DNA of 64,000 nucleotides from contig JAGVRJ010000009.1 in the NCBI GenBank assembly GCA_019059635.1, positions 839,001 through 903,000 of the forward strand, written 5' to 3'. Below the pieces are notes generated by a model. That model searched no databases and had not been told where the DNA came from. It was given only the letters and a program-made list of their open reading frames with translations. Positions 1 to 10,335 of this stretch are shown in pieces. Each line of letters opens with the position of its first letter. Position 1 is the first letter of the stretch. Source of the stretch: Proales similis (lineage: Eukaryota > Rotifera > Eurotatoria > Ploima > Proalidae). The position numbers and the translations under genes were made by a program.

Positions 1-1489
1 TCCTCAGTCAGGTTCTTGCCGTCATCACTGAACGCGCCGCCTTTATCTCGGAGCTGTTTCTCCAGTGCGTGTTGTTCGCTTCGTAGCTCGCGTAAGTTCT
101 CCGCGAACTGGTCTTTCTTGCGCGATAAAATAAGCGCCTTTGATTCAGCGTTTAAGTAAAACAGGTCGGTTCAAAGAGACGAGTCGTTCGGGCACTATTC
201 ACCTGATTGCGGAACATGATTAATTTGTCGTCGGACATGTCTCTTTTTGAGTCACGCTTCTCGATCAGTTTGCTTATCTCTCTGTTTAATTCGTCTATTT
301 GGGTTTTGATGTCGTTGATCTCTGACTGGCCGATGACAGCTTTGGCTGCCACCGCTTCGCAATCGCTTATTTTCTGTTTGTAGACTTCGATCTCTTTTGG
401 ATAGACGTCTCGCACCAGATAGTGATTCACTTGATTTTCCTCTTCCATTTTCTCGATGATCGCTACGAAAGTAGAAAAAAAATTGTAAAAATAAAACAGA
501 ACGCGCCGACAAGATCGTGCACTCACTCTCTGGCTTCAGATCGTGATATGAAGTCTGCTGCTCCTTAAGCACCTTTTCAAGCCGATCAATTTTGTTGTCC
601 AATTGGTTCAAGCCTGACTTGAGCTCGGCCTTTTGCTGATTCGTTTTCTCTTCGCGTTCGACTTCTGTTCGATACTCTCTGGACAGCTCGAGCATCGCTT
701 TTGAATTGCCCAAACTGTCGACTCGCTTCTTGACGCGCTCTAGTCTCTTGGTCAGTTGCTCTTTCTCCTCTTCCATTTGATTTATCTCTCTTTTCAAATC
801 AGCAGTTGTGTGCTGATTAGACAATAGATGGTCGTAATTTTTGTGTGTGTCAACAAACTGTCCAATCAGGCCTTCGTACTTTGTGCACGTTCGGGGTTCA
901 AATAAACTGGCCAAGTGATTATCTGCAAAAGACAAGAGCTTACCTGAGCGTAGAGATCGCGAATCGAACCGTCGTTCATAAAGTCGGGCGGAATTTCTAG
1001 CTTTGCCAAGAAACGCCCAAGATATGCTCGTTTCTTTAGTTCGGGCACTTTTTCCAGGCACCATTTCATTAAAGGATGAATGATAACTTTGTCGCCGGCG
1101 ACCAGGCCTTGACGAAACGAGTTCCTACATTTAAGCGCCAATCAAATGGTGCCTGTCCGCATCGAGATCAGCCAAGAGCTTACCCATCGTCGCTTGGAGG
1201 CTTGTACTTTAACACTTTGAGTAGAGTGAACATTCGAACGGCAGTCTGTTCGGGAGTCTCATCGCGAATGTCGACTTTATGCTTTTTAAAGCAAAATCGC
1301 CAACTGAGCAATCAAAACGAACTCGTCACTCAGGCCAATGATTACCGTTTGATCGATCTCAGCAAATACGTCGTTCAAAAGCTGCAGAAGGTTGTTGCCT
1401 TGCAGATTGTCAAAGTTGATAAAATTAATGCTCTTGTTGAACGGCTCTCGATTGAGTCGTTCCACAATGAACCTAACTTGGTCGTTCAT
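1..1489 (-). CDS. IFT81: Intraflagellar transport protein 81 (3' part missing)
   Basis: Predicted subunit of the IFT-B complex, which carries cargo such as tubulin along cilia. Coding exons on the minus strand are 1346-1489, 1184-1281, 944-1124, 527-878, 203-462 and 1-137, where the window ends. All five introns are GT-AG, 59-65 bases, and phases match. The start is the ATG at 1489 because [13 protein letters not shown] aligns with the start of animal IFT81; an in-frame ATG at 1540 would add 17 unlike residues. The first ~120 residues match the calponin-homology-like tubulin-binding domain ([32 protein letters not shown]). The rest is charged coiled coil ([40 protein letters not shown]). About 390 residues are present, roughly the first 60% of the usual length. 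Its presence implies ciliated cells. Identity is from remembered family sequence; I am sure of the family. Confidence 0.93.
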
Positions 1490-2924
1490 GCTGTCCAATT
1501 TGAAAGAGGCGAAATCAGCAATTTCTCTTATGAGTAACAAGTCAATTACATGCTGGGGTCAGTTGCATGCCAGGCATTCGAACCGCTTCGGTTGCCATGG
1601 AGACGGAATTTGTTGAGGAAAAAGGCTTTTAATTTTGTCTTTGATTTTTCGGTGGCCTCAGACAGTCAGCCGCTTGAGAAATGCTTCAAATTTTTTTTTT
1701 CGGAATGTCATCTTTGGGATTTGTATTGCCAGGACGGTCAAGAGCGCTATTTTGAAAGGCACTTGTTGGTCGAGAAGGGAAGATGGCCGCTCTGCTTTGC
1801 GGCGATTTGCGGGAATTATCAGTGAGATTAAGAAGCTCAAAAGTCAAAACGGAGCTTGAGTGACTGGTTGTGATGAGGACCAAGCGGTGATGATTGCCGA
1901 CATGGTTCGAGTGTTTTTCAGTGGATTTTCTGAAGTGAGCCAAAACCAGCTCGGCGGAAAGTATAAACAGAACCAGGGAGAGGAGAGAGACCAAAAAGGA
2001 GAAGAGAGAAACAAAAGAGAAGAAGTGTGGAACATGAAATCGAATGTGATTTAGGTCGATTAGAAGAGCGGAGTAGAAGATTAGAACAAGTCGTGGAAAT
2101 AATCCGGCCTTTGAGAAAGCGCTGTTGCCGTGCGCGTGCACTTTCCGCAAGCTTAATGCACAGTGTTCAGTGGCTAATCACGACGGCGCTTAACTTTTAA
2201 CCGAGATTGTGTGCGCCTAATTAAAAGTTTATTAGTTTGAATGGGCAGCCAGGCCAGCAGTCCACATAACATACCTGCACAGGCTGACGAACTAAGGCAA
2301 ACACGAGCCGGCTAATTGAATTAACAACACAAACAGCATTCCGGCCGTGTCGATCGAATAGATGCGACTTGGCAAAATATTTTCGATTTGGTCCCGGCCA
2401 GGAGGGGAGGGACTACTTGAGCGAACGAGCCGGAGAAAGAGAAAGCTAACATGCAAGCCAGTGAGTGTGGGCATGGCGATCATGATTAAACGAATGTTCA
2501 CCAGCCGATCATTCGTTTGGTTCCGCATGATCGATTATCCCAAACGGTAAAGTATCAAGTGCGCGCGGCGCGTCCTATTCGGCCTGGACGACGCGGGACA
2601 AGAGGCGTAAAGAATGAGATCGGTGCGCGCGGTTCAGCTAGGCGGGATAAGGCGAACTGAGAATTGAGTTATGTCGATCGGGCGTAAAAGATAATTGACT
2701 TAGTGAACGCAGGGGTCCGGATCAGACGCGGCGCGGCCCACTTGATACAACTGTTCGTGAGCCTTCTTACGAGCGATTAGACGCCGTGACAAGCTCGCAA
2801 ATCATTCTCTCGATCATTTCGTCTCTCTTCTTTCTCTCCCTCTCTCTCTCTCTGTCCTCGTTGGCTCTCTCTCTCTCGCCTAATTTTATCTATGATCGCT
2901 CTTGTTCGGTCAGGAACGTTCAGA

Positions 2925-2987
2925 CGCGGCGTGTCTCTCCTACGCGTACGCAAATGCCGGATATAATTTCCGCCCTGACACGCCGCG
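2925..2987. repeat. 11-base perfect inverted repeat with ~41-base loop
   Basis: CGCGGCGTGTC at 2925-2935 is the exact reverse complement of GACACGCCGCG at 2977-2987. It lies about 350 bases upstream of the FEZF-like start codon. It may form a hairpin or be a paired binding site; the function is unknown and chance is possible. Confidence 0.5.
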
Positions 2988-3043
2988 ATTAGCTCTATGC
3001 CTCAAATGGCTTCACGTATTTCGATCTGCGCTCCTCCGCTCGT

Positions 3044-3091
3044 CCAATAAAATCGGCTCGCGTCTGAACGCGTTTGACACCGACGGCCAAT
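3044..3091 (+). promoter_or_regulatory. Paired CCAAT boxes upstream of the FEZF-like gene
   Basis: CCAAT at 3044-3048 (TCCAATAAAA) and at 3087-3091 (GGCCAATCAG, the usual NF-Y form) lie 250-300 bases upstream of the ATG at 3339 in a GC-richer stretch. Spacing is about four helical turns. The promoter role is inferred from motif and position only. Confidence 0.4.
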
Positions 3092-3338
3092 CAGATCGCG
3101 TCTTTCATACTTGACGGTGAACAGCGAATCGGCTGCCTTGCCTCATCCAACATTTCGTTGTGTATCATTCACTTCATTTTCAGCCCTCTCTCTCGCTTTT
3201 TCTTTCTCATTTTCGCTTCATTTCTTATCGATCCGACGCCACAATTACAAACTGTTCTGTCGATCTCGACTCTGTAATTTTCTGCCACTTCCAAATCTAA
3301 TTTCATCGTTCGTGCTTTTCTTCAGAATTTGAACCGCT

Positions 3339-6166
3339 ATGACACAACCGCATGGTTCGGCATTTAATCCAGTTGCGCCGTTCACTTCTTCGCTATCCTC
3401 TTCATCGCCGCTAAGCTCATCATCGTCAACTCGTTCGAATTTTTCGATCAAAAGTCGTTCTAAATTGAGAGAGACCACTGCTGGCACATTTCGGCAAACA
3501 GAATACTCCAGCCAGTCCGACTCAAGTGGCCATAGTGAATCAACTTCCAACCTGCTTGACTCTCCGATTGCCAATCAGCTATACATGGAGCGACTCATGC
3601 ACTTTCAAAACATGCTCATGTTCTCTGGCGCATCCGTGAAACCGCAAGAGAACGGCCAGCTCGGTCGGGCCACAAGTGCCGAAAATGTGCCCACTCAACT
3701 TCAAGAGTTCATGTTGAGAAGAAATTTGTTTCTCACTTATTACAATCTCAATCAGCGTGCGAAGATGGCCAATCAGCCAGCCGTTGCCGGCAAGAGCGGC
3801 AGAAAATCAGAGCCGAGCAATTTTTCAATCGAGCGCATCTTGTCGCTCCCATCTAAAATCGAGAACCGTCAAGAGCCTGGAGAGTCGGTGGAACGTTTCC
3901 AACCTTTTGCGGACCTGAGACATTCGGCTCCACGTGAGCCAGTCAATGAAGCCGAGCTCAGACGCGGTTATATGCCATTTCCTGCGGCCGATTTAAGCAG
4001 ATGTGCGCCGAACTTCACGTCTCGATTTGCGACACCGATCGCAATCACGGCGCCAATTCCATCGTCATTGACTCTCAACTATCCTGCTTCTCAGACGGCT
4101 ACCGCGTCAGTTCCGCCAGTCACTACCGGCTCGCAGATGAAACGAGCTCGTTCGCACTATTTGAACAGACTCGGCTATCAAACAGGAATCAAGTCGAAGA
4201 ACGCCAAAAAATACAAATGCGATCTGTGCGGTCGAGGCTTCTCTCGCAGCAACACGCTCATCACTCATCGGGTAAGCAGCTCGCCTTTTCTGTTTGCTCG
4301 CCGACGAAACCCATTTCCTGGCTCTGACTCGTCGTCCTCTACTCATCGGATAGGTGCATGCCTGTGCACGTGTGTACCTGTTCGCCATAAATGTGTTTGT
4401 GTGTCTTGGCTTGGTCAAAGTCGATTTCAAATCTGCAGCCGATTTTAACGGCACGTACGCTACTCTTCCTGTTTGCTCCTATTTTCTGATGCTCTTTGCA
4501 CTCAGATGGAAATGCGACCAGCCGACAGTGTCTAATGTGTATTTGTGTGAAATCGACTAGAAGACGATCAGGCAGTAGCGGATGTCGAGTGCGAGCTCCC
4601 CCCCCCCCTTCGACTGGATCGGCATGATCCATGTGATCGAACGTGATTTTCATTATCGCCTCAAAAACTTTCCTCTCCGATCGATTTTATTCTTTTGGCG
4701 ATTTTCGAGCCGTAAATGAATTGCGCCGACATTGTCCATCCATTATTAGTTGCATTGTGCCCACTCGTCTACGCTTCGCCAAACATATCTATTTCCATAA
4801 CACGAGACAGTCCCTGTAAACTAATGAAGCGCGGACACTTGTTGGCCGAGTTTCCGACTTGCTCCCGAATTCTCTTCTCAAACTAATTGGCTGCTAATTT
4901 GTCGAGATAATTGAGCCACTGGTCATCTCTCGCTCTATATTGATTACTGGCACACGTCGAGTTACTGTCTGCGCGAGTTCAGTCTGCTAGAAAGTCCATT
5001 TGGCGGCATGTGACTCATATTCTTTTACGTAAGCTGTGAAGGCAGATGCCCGTAGTTCGTAGCTTGAAGCGGTCGGCCGTCTCTGAAAATCAAAGCGCGC
5101 GCGCCATACGCAAACATTCTGGTTGGAGGTGTTTTTTATTTACGCTCGAGCGCCATTTAATTTGTTGGCTCATAGGCCACCATTAGATTAAGCACTAATT
5201 AAATTTTGCTACTCTTACTCGTCTGGCAGTCTAAATGCCGCATTGCACATACAAACACGCACACAAAAGAAAACAATCAAAATAGCCACATGAAAAACAA
5301 CAGAAGAAATACGTAACTAATCAAACATTTAAACAGAGAATACACACGGGCGAGAAGCCGTTTGAATGCAACATATGCGGACGGGCGTTCCGTCAGCCGG
5401 GCAATTTGACGAGACACAAGCTGACGCACACGACCATCAAGCCGTACTCTTGCAACCAGTGCGGCAAATCGTTCAATCGAGTCTCCAATCTGCATGCGCA
5501 CATAAAAATCCATTCGGACGGCAAACCGTTCGTCTGTGTTGTGTGCGGAATGGGATTTCAGCAAAAGTCAGAGCTTAAGCTTCACTCGCTCACTCATGCG
5601 GGTAAGTAGACAGACAACACTGAACAGAATTGCTCACGCCCTTGACTAAATTGGTTCAAACAGGCGAAAAACTGCATCAGTGCAGTTTTTGCAAGCGATC
5701 GTTTAAACAAGCTGCTCATCTCAAGTACCATCTGCACTCGCATCTAAAGCAGTTTGATCCAAATGTGATGCTCGCAAATGGAAAAATGGACGTAAATAGC
5801 CGGCAAGAGTCTGCCGCTAGCGCGGCCGACTGGGAGTTTGCCCTGCAACGAAACATGTCAGACGCAAATGAATTGATAAAGCGCCAGGGCGCACTCGAAG
5901 AGACACCGGAGACAGAAGAGTTCGAAAGAGACGAGGAGTTGGAAGAGGACGAAGAAATGGAAGAGGACGACGAAGAAGAAGAGGAAGAGGAGGATGAGGA
6001 GGATGAGGAAGAAGAAGACGAGGACGAAGAGGAAGAAGGCGATGAAGACGAAGAGGAAGAAGAAGGAGAAGCCGACGAGCACGAGCTTGACCCAACCTCC
6101 TCGGCCGTGGAGGTAAACGAAGCCGATTCAAGCAAAGATTTCGTTGAGCAACACCAGACTGCATAG
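3339..6166 (+). CDS. FEZF-like C2H2 zinc-finger transcription repressor with Eh1 motif
   Basis: Nuclear DNA-binding protein of 566 residues. Exons are 3339-4271, 5337-5601 and 5664-6166; phases match. The N-terminal third is Ser-rich and disordered. FSIERIL at residues 162-168 is an engrailed-homology-1 motif, which recruits Groucho; FEZF proteins carry nearly the same motif. Five C2H2 fingers start at about residue 294: YKCDLC, FECNIC, YSCNQC, FVCVVC and HQCSFC, with typical TGEKP-type linkers, except that finger 4 follows a variant linker (HSDGKPF). Order and residues of fingers 2-5 resemble FEZF fingers, but FEZF has six, so orthology is not certain; a GFI- or Glass-type relation is the alternative. 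Intron 1 is long for this window (1065 bases, with an 11-C run at 4598-4608) and splits finger 1 from finger 2. The C-terminus has an unusual acidic tract of about 55 residues, nearly all Glu and Asp. Confidence 0.85.
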
Positions 6167-7223
6167 AGCACCTTGTCTTCTTTTTTTTTTTGTTAAAAAA
6201 CTTTCCAGCTTAGTTCTATTTGATTTGTTGGTCGCTTCTATTCAGTTGGCTCCTTTGCGAACAGCAAGAACTATTCAGAGGCATGGCGGATCCAACATTA
6301 ACGTTTGTTTGCCTATTTAACAAATCGAGCCCTTTTCCAATACAAGTGAGCCCATCGTTTACTGTCCTTGATCGCTATTGTTAGTTTTTGCAGTTTAATC
6401 ATTTCGAAAAATTCGCAATTTTCTTTATTCTTTCGGTTTTTCTCAATCCCTCGCTTCTCCTTTGCTTCTTGAACTAAGTGAGCTGGATCAAGATAAGAGT
6501 GTTACTATTCGTGATAAGTAATCTCATCTCATATAGTTGTTGATTTATTCGGAAAATAAAATGCAATCATCAATATGTACTGCAATCTGCATCTTGCTTG
6601 CAATCAATCTTGAAAGGCGTCGGATATAAATCGGCTAAAAGCGAGTGGCACACCAGTGCGCATTAAACGAGAGTGAGTGTTTGGCTAGCTGGGGCTGTAC
6701 GCTAATTGAGATCCAGTAAGAGTGGAAGCGTGTCTGACTAGTTTTAGGTATCTTTAGCTACTTTACAAAAGCTAACAATCGCGCTCGATGACTAACTGTG
6801 TTTTGCTTGTGAACGGAAAAAGCAACTCCGCCAACACCGATTACTCATTCCATGGCCAGGATGAGTAGACAAGGCTGATGTTGCTAGTCAGCGTCTAGCA
6901 TGTGTTTTTCTACTCGCCGGAAAGTTCGTTCTTATTTTGCAAGCATAATTGACACTTTGAATTAGTAATAGGATGCTGCCTACTGCTTTGGCTTGTGTTT
7001 TTGCCGCTGCTATTACTGCCATTATTATGCTCGCGCCTCATTTGGTTGGTTTCGGCGCAATTTTGTTAGCAATTATGTAATCGAGAATAGGCCGGCGGCT
7101 TTCATAATCATTCATTATTAGTTAGATTGTAAAGCAGGCAGAAGAAAAGAGGCCAAGAGGGAGAGAGAGAAGCTTAGAGAAAAAAAGGAAAAAAAGAATA
7201 TAGAAAAGACAAGCGCCGGTACC
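6167..7223. other. 3' UTR of the FEZF-like gene and spacer
   Basis: AATAAA at 6555-6560 would end the FEZF-like transcript with a 3' UTR near 400 bases. The rest, up to the receptor-like gene at 7224, shows no coding frame that I can support. A purine-rich run (7141-7205) directly precedes the next ATG. Confidence 0.5.
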
Positions 7224-8342
7224 ATGAACAACTCCAGCTACATTGGCTTCGACGACTCTGGCTTTGACACTGGTCAGCAGTCAGAACCGTTTGTGCAACG
7301 AGACAATCTATTCGCGTTGATTGTCATCGCTCTAATTTCAATAATCGTAATCAGCCATTTGATTGCGATCATCTACATTATTTTGTGTAAAAAATACCGT
7401 CAAGCTCCGACCTATCACTTGTTGCTTCATTTTTTCATTTTCAAACTTTGTTTCTGCGTGCTCGAGTTGGTTAACATATTCTCGTCGAGGCCAATGCGCG
7501 ATTCAGCATTCTATCTAATGCCCACCGACACCTGGTGCTTCAAATCCCGCTTCGGCACATTTCTTTTCGAAATGAGCAACAACTTCCAACTGCTTCTCAT
7601 CTGGCTGGTGCTGCTTTCGCAGCGAGGCATCATCGGCTTTGAATGTCTCTACTATGACCATGAACTACGCCAGTTACAATCAAGAGGAGTGTCTACTGAC
7701 AGCATGACCGAAGCCGAGGCGGGCATCATGCGCCTGAGCAACAAGTCGATCCGGAGCAGGATTCTTCTCAACAGTCGATCCATGACCTTGTTCACCTTTT
7801 ACATTTTGGTGTTTTTGATTGCGTTCATTCCACATATGGCGTTGGGCGCTTCGGCGATGGGCTGCAGCATTCATGGCTACTTATCGTTTCTCTACTTTAT
7901 AATGAACGCCGCCTTCTTACTCTTTTTCGTGTTTCCCATATTCTACTGGATTCTGGCGCTCACCACTTTATTCTCAAAGTTTTTCGGCGGCTTCCGCGAT
8001 CCCATTCAGAATCGCCTCTCAAGCAAACAAATCTACCATCTCAAGTTTATCAAGATCGCCAGCGTCATGAACTTTGTCGAAGATTTCTTTCTTCATGTAA
8101 TCTCAACTCACGACTTTCAAATATCCTACAGCTTGTATGAGTTCAGTCGAATAACGGGCCTGGCACTCATTCTTCTCTCAATAATGCTATTCATACTCTA
8201 CGACGACGTGCTGGGCGAATTGAATCGTCGACTGAACTCGGGCGCCCAAAGCGATCAGGCGGTCAGCTACTCGGCGTTCAGAGACCGCGATGAAGATGAA
8301 GACGCCATTGTCTATAACGAGCTGGTTGCATCGACCGCATAA
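7224..8342 (+). CDS. Divergent seven-helix receptor-like protein 1 (single exon)
   Basis: Predicted plasma-membrane receptor of 372 residues with no intron. Seven hydrophobic spans fit residues ~30-56, 62-87, 112-133, 187-208, 221-250, 274-294 and 306-326, with an N-glycosylation-type NNSS near the N-terminus. Class-A GPCR hallmarks are partly kept: Cys105 just before helix 3 and Cys214 in the second extracellular loop could form the usual disulfide. At the DRY position helix 3 ends in SQR (132-134). An FGG-x-x-DP motif follows helix 5 (254-260), and YEFSRITG opens helix 7. Helix 2 has an acidic residue (E in ELVN). The same landmarks recur in the three other single-exon genes here, so they form one family. 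AATAAA at 8369-8374 is a likely poly(A) signal. Ligand unknown. I do not recognise the subfamily. Confidence 0.85.
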   Translation: MNNSSYIGFDDSGFDTGQQSEPFVQRDNLFALIVIALISIIVISHLIAIIYIILCKKYRQAPTYHLLLHFFIFKLCFCVLELVNIFSSRPMRDSAFYLMPTDTWCFKSRFGTFLFEMSNNFQLLLIWLVLLSQRGIIGFECLYYDHELRQLQSRGVSTDSMTEAEAGIMRLSNKSIRSRILLNSRSMTLFTFYILVFLIAFIPHMALGASAMGCSIHGYLSFLYFIMNAAFLLFFVFPIFYWILALTTLFSKFFGGFRDPIQNRLSSKQIYHLKFIKIASVMNFVEDFFLHVISTHDFQISYSLYEFSRITGLALILLSIMLFILYDDVLGELNRRLNSGAQSDQAVSYSAFRDRDEDEDAIVYNELVASTA

Positions 8343-8962
8343 AAGCCTAATTTATTTGATGAGTCTAAAATAAAATTGACCGAATCCCGAGAGTTGTAAG
8401 CCATGCGCGCTGGTCAGGGTGTTTTATTCTTTTCGCGCTCTAACTAAAAGCTGCCCGGGGCCGAAACCTCCAGCTGGTTGAGAGGCGTAGGCCATTCGTT
8501 GAATATCATTCGCAAGCTCGATTTAGAGCGTTTGCAGTCCGATATGAGTTGAATTAAGGAGCGAGGGGTGGGGAGGGTGAGGCAATCATTGTTAGATAGG
8601 AAGACTCTTCGTTTAGACTTTATTCTCTCATCAATCAAGCAAGGATTGGAGCGGAGAGAAAATAAGAAAAAAGAAAAGTTGAGATAAAGCAAAACTCATC
8701 GTCAAATGCGCACTTTCTTTCAGACTTCACACAAGCACCAGCACACGGATGACATAGATGGACAAATGAAATGAATTTTAATTAAAAACATCGCCGCCTC
8801 TCTTTCTCTCTCTTTTTGTTCACCAGCTATCTCAAAAGAGGCGATTGTTCAGTTTCATTTTGTTTCAAATATTCTAAAGTCAAGCTGTTGCTTTCCTTAC
8901 GCCAATCGGAGCAAGATAAAAAGAGGAAAAAGAGAACTAGAAGCGAGAGAATTCTGTTTAAA
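8343..8962. other. Spacer between receptor-like genes 1 and 2
   Basis: Holds the 3' UTR of receptor-like gene 1 and the 5' region of gene 2. The frame of gene 2 is open back to 8816, but I start it at 8963 because that is where similarity in length to its paralogues begins. Nothing else is visible. Confidence 0.5.
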
Positions 8963-9994
8963 ATGCCCAAGTTAAAAAGCATCAAAATTGACGATGACTC
9001 GTTCGACGGCTCTCCGGAAACTTTTCTCGAAGAGAACAGAATAGAATGGAATTGGGCCGAGAATTCTCTCATGCTCATTCTGATCGCAATAATCCTATTT
9101 TGCGTCTTGGCAATCTCATTTATTCTCGTTCATCTGATCAGACAAAAGAAATTATTCTCCAACATACTTCACTTTCTTTTGGCCCAGTTCTTCGCCTTCA
9201 AGCTATTGTTCAGCTTGTTTGAATCGGCCAACATTGTTACATCGACCGCACTTCACAAGTCATGGTTCTACTTTGAGCCGGCCAAACTGTCCTGCTTTGT
9301 CCTACGCTATTCTGTATCTTCAATTGAAACGTTTCAAGTGTTTTCGCTCTTACTCATCTGGCTCTATTTGTACAGTAGCCGGCACTTGCTCAATTTGGAC
9401 CCTCTATGGCAAGGCTTCAGCTCCACTGTCGCTAATTCGTCATTCGTTGCTCGCAAGGCTCTCATTTGCATTTGCGCCCTCTTTTACGTCTCTGTGCTGG
9501 GCGTGAATGTGGCAATTTACTGGCAGACAACATACTCGGAATATTTCAACGCTTGTGCATTCACGGTCAGCTACCGGTACTTGATAGCCGGCGCCTTGTT
9601 CGTATTTTACCTGCCCACCTTATACCTTGGACTATTTGGCTCGACGCTGTTTTACAGTTATTTTGGGGGCTGGCTAGATCCTCTACGTGGCGAGCTAAGC
9701 TCTCAAGAGCGACGCCTAATATTCTTGGTCAAAGTGATGACTCTGCTCAAGTGCGTCGAGAAGCTCATGTTTAGATTTTTGTCCTCGCACGACTTTCACT
9801 ATTCAAGGACACAGTACGAACTGTTCAGAATCGCTGGCTTCAGCACAGTAGCCTTATCCGCGGTTGCCTATCTTCTCTTGGAAGTCTGGAACGGCCTCTT
9901 GCCAAGCTCTTATCTAGTTTCGCTCAGCTATCGCAACGATCGCGAGAACCTTATCAGCGGGGGCAAGCCTGACGACAACATCGCCTCAGTTTGA
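8963..9994 (+). CDS. Divergent seven-helix receptor-like protein 2 (single exon)
   Basis: 343-residue paralogue of the gene at 7224. I chose the ATG at 8963 (MPKLKSIKIDDDSF); an upstream in-frame ATG at 8816 would add 49 basic residues that no paralogue has. Seven hydrophobic spans are visible. Landmarks: acidic residue in helix 2 (FESAN), Cys111 before helix 3, SSR (138-140) where paralogues have SQR, Cys198 in extracellular loop 2, FGG-x-x-DP after helix 5, HDFHYS before helix 7 (HDFQIS in gene 1), and YELFRIAG at helix 7. It is closer to gene 1 than to the other two. AATAAA at 10071-10076 is a likely poly(A) signal. Same strand and orientation as its paralogues, which suggests tandem duplication. 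Function is inferred from topology only. Confidence 0.83.
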   Translation: MPKLKSIKIDDDSFDGSPETFLEENRIEWNWAENSLMLILIAIILFCVLAISFILVHLIRQKKLFSNILHFLLAQFFAFKLLFSLFESANIVTSTALHKSWFYFEPAKLSCFVLRYSVSSIETFQVFSLLLIWLYLYSSRHLLNLDPLWQGFSSTVANSSFVARKALICICALFYVSVLGVNVAIYWQTTYSEYFNACAFTVSYRYLIAGALFVFYLPTLYLGLFGSTLFYSYFGGWLDPLRGELSSQERRLIFLVKVMTLLKCVEKLMFRFLSSHDFHYSRTQYELFRIAGFSTVALSAVAYLLLEVWNGLLPSSYLVSLSYRNDRENLISGGKPDDNIASV

Positions 9995-10335
9995 TCAACA
10001 GACAATTTTAATCGAATGCTATATGCTTTTATTAGAATAAGTTGTCGCAGACTGAATCAGACTGAATAAGAATAAATTCTCTCCAAGCTTATTTTTCCCA
10101 ATCGCTATGTTAAATATAGAAGGAATGAAAACAAAATTTGAAGAAGATGAAGGGAACGCTCGCCTCTCAAGATGTTGCTTTTAAGCCGGCTAATGGAGCC
10201 TCCGCTATTTACTTTTGAATTTTTACTTTTTGCTAATTTTCACGGTGCAGGTTAGGTGGCTGTTTGTTTGATTTAAATAAGAGTTTAAAATAGATTCAAG
10301 CTTTTTTTAAGAAAATATGTTTGATAATGGCTGGA

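Larger units (their letters stand above)
1490..3338. other. Intergenic region between IFT81 and the FEZF-like gene
   Basis: No convincing gene. Open frames here (for example minus 1686-2150) have low-complexity or biased composition, no recognisable domain and no matching splice signals. The two flanking genes are transcribed away from each other, so both promoters should lie here. The 2820-2880 part is CT-rich, and 2925-3091 holds a long inverted repeat and two CCAAT boxes, listed separately. Confidence 0.6.

Noticed and set aside
1686-2150. 154-codon minus-strand frame with a hydrophobic start
   Set aside because: Low-complexity Phe/Leu/Ser composition from a pyrimidine-rich stretch, no domain, no splice support.
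5716-6171. Poly-Ser and poly-Leu frames opposite the acidic tail of the zinc-finger gene
   Set aside because: Antisense shadows of the Glu/Asp codon run.
8816-8962. Upstream extension of receptor-like gene 2
   Set aside because: Would add 49 basic residues before a start that aligns well with the paralogues.
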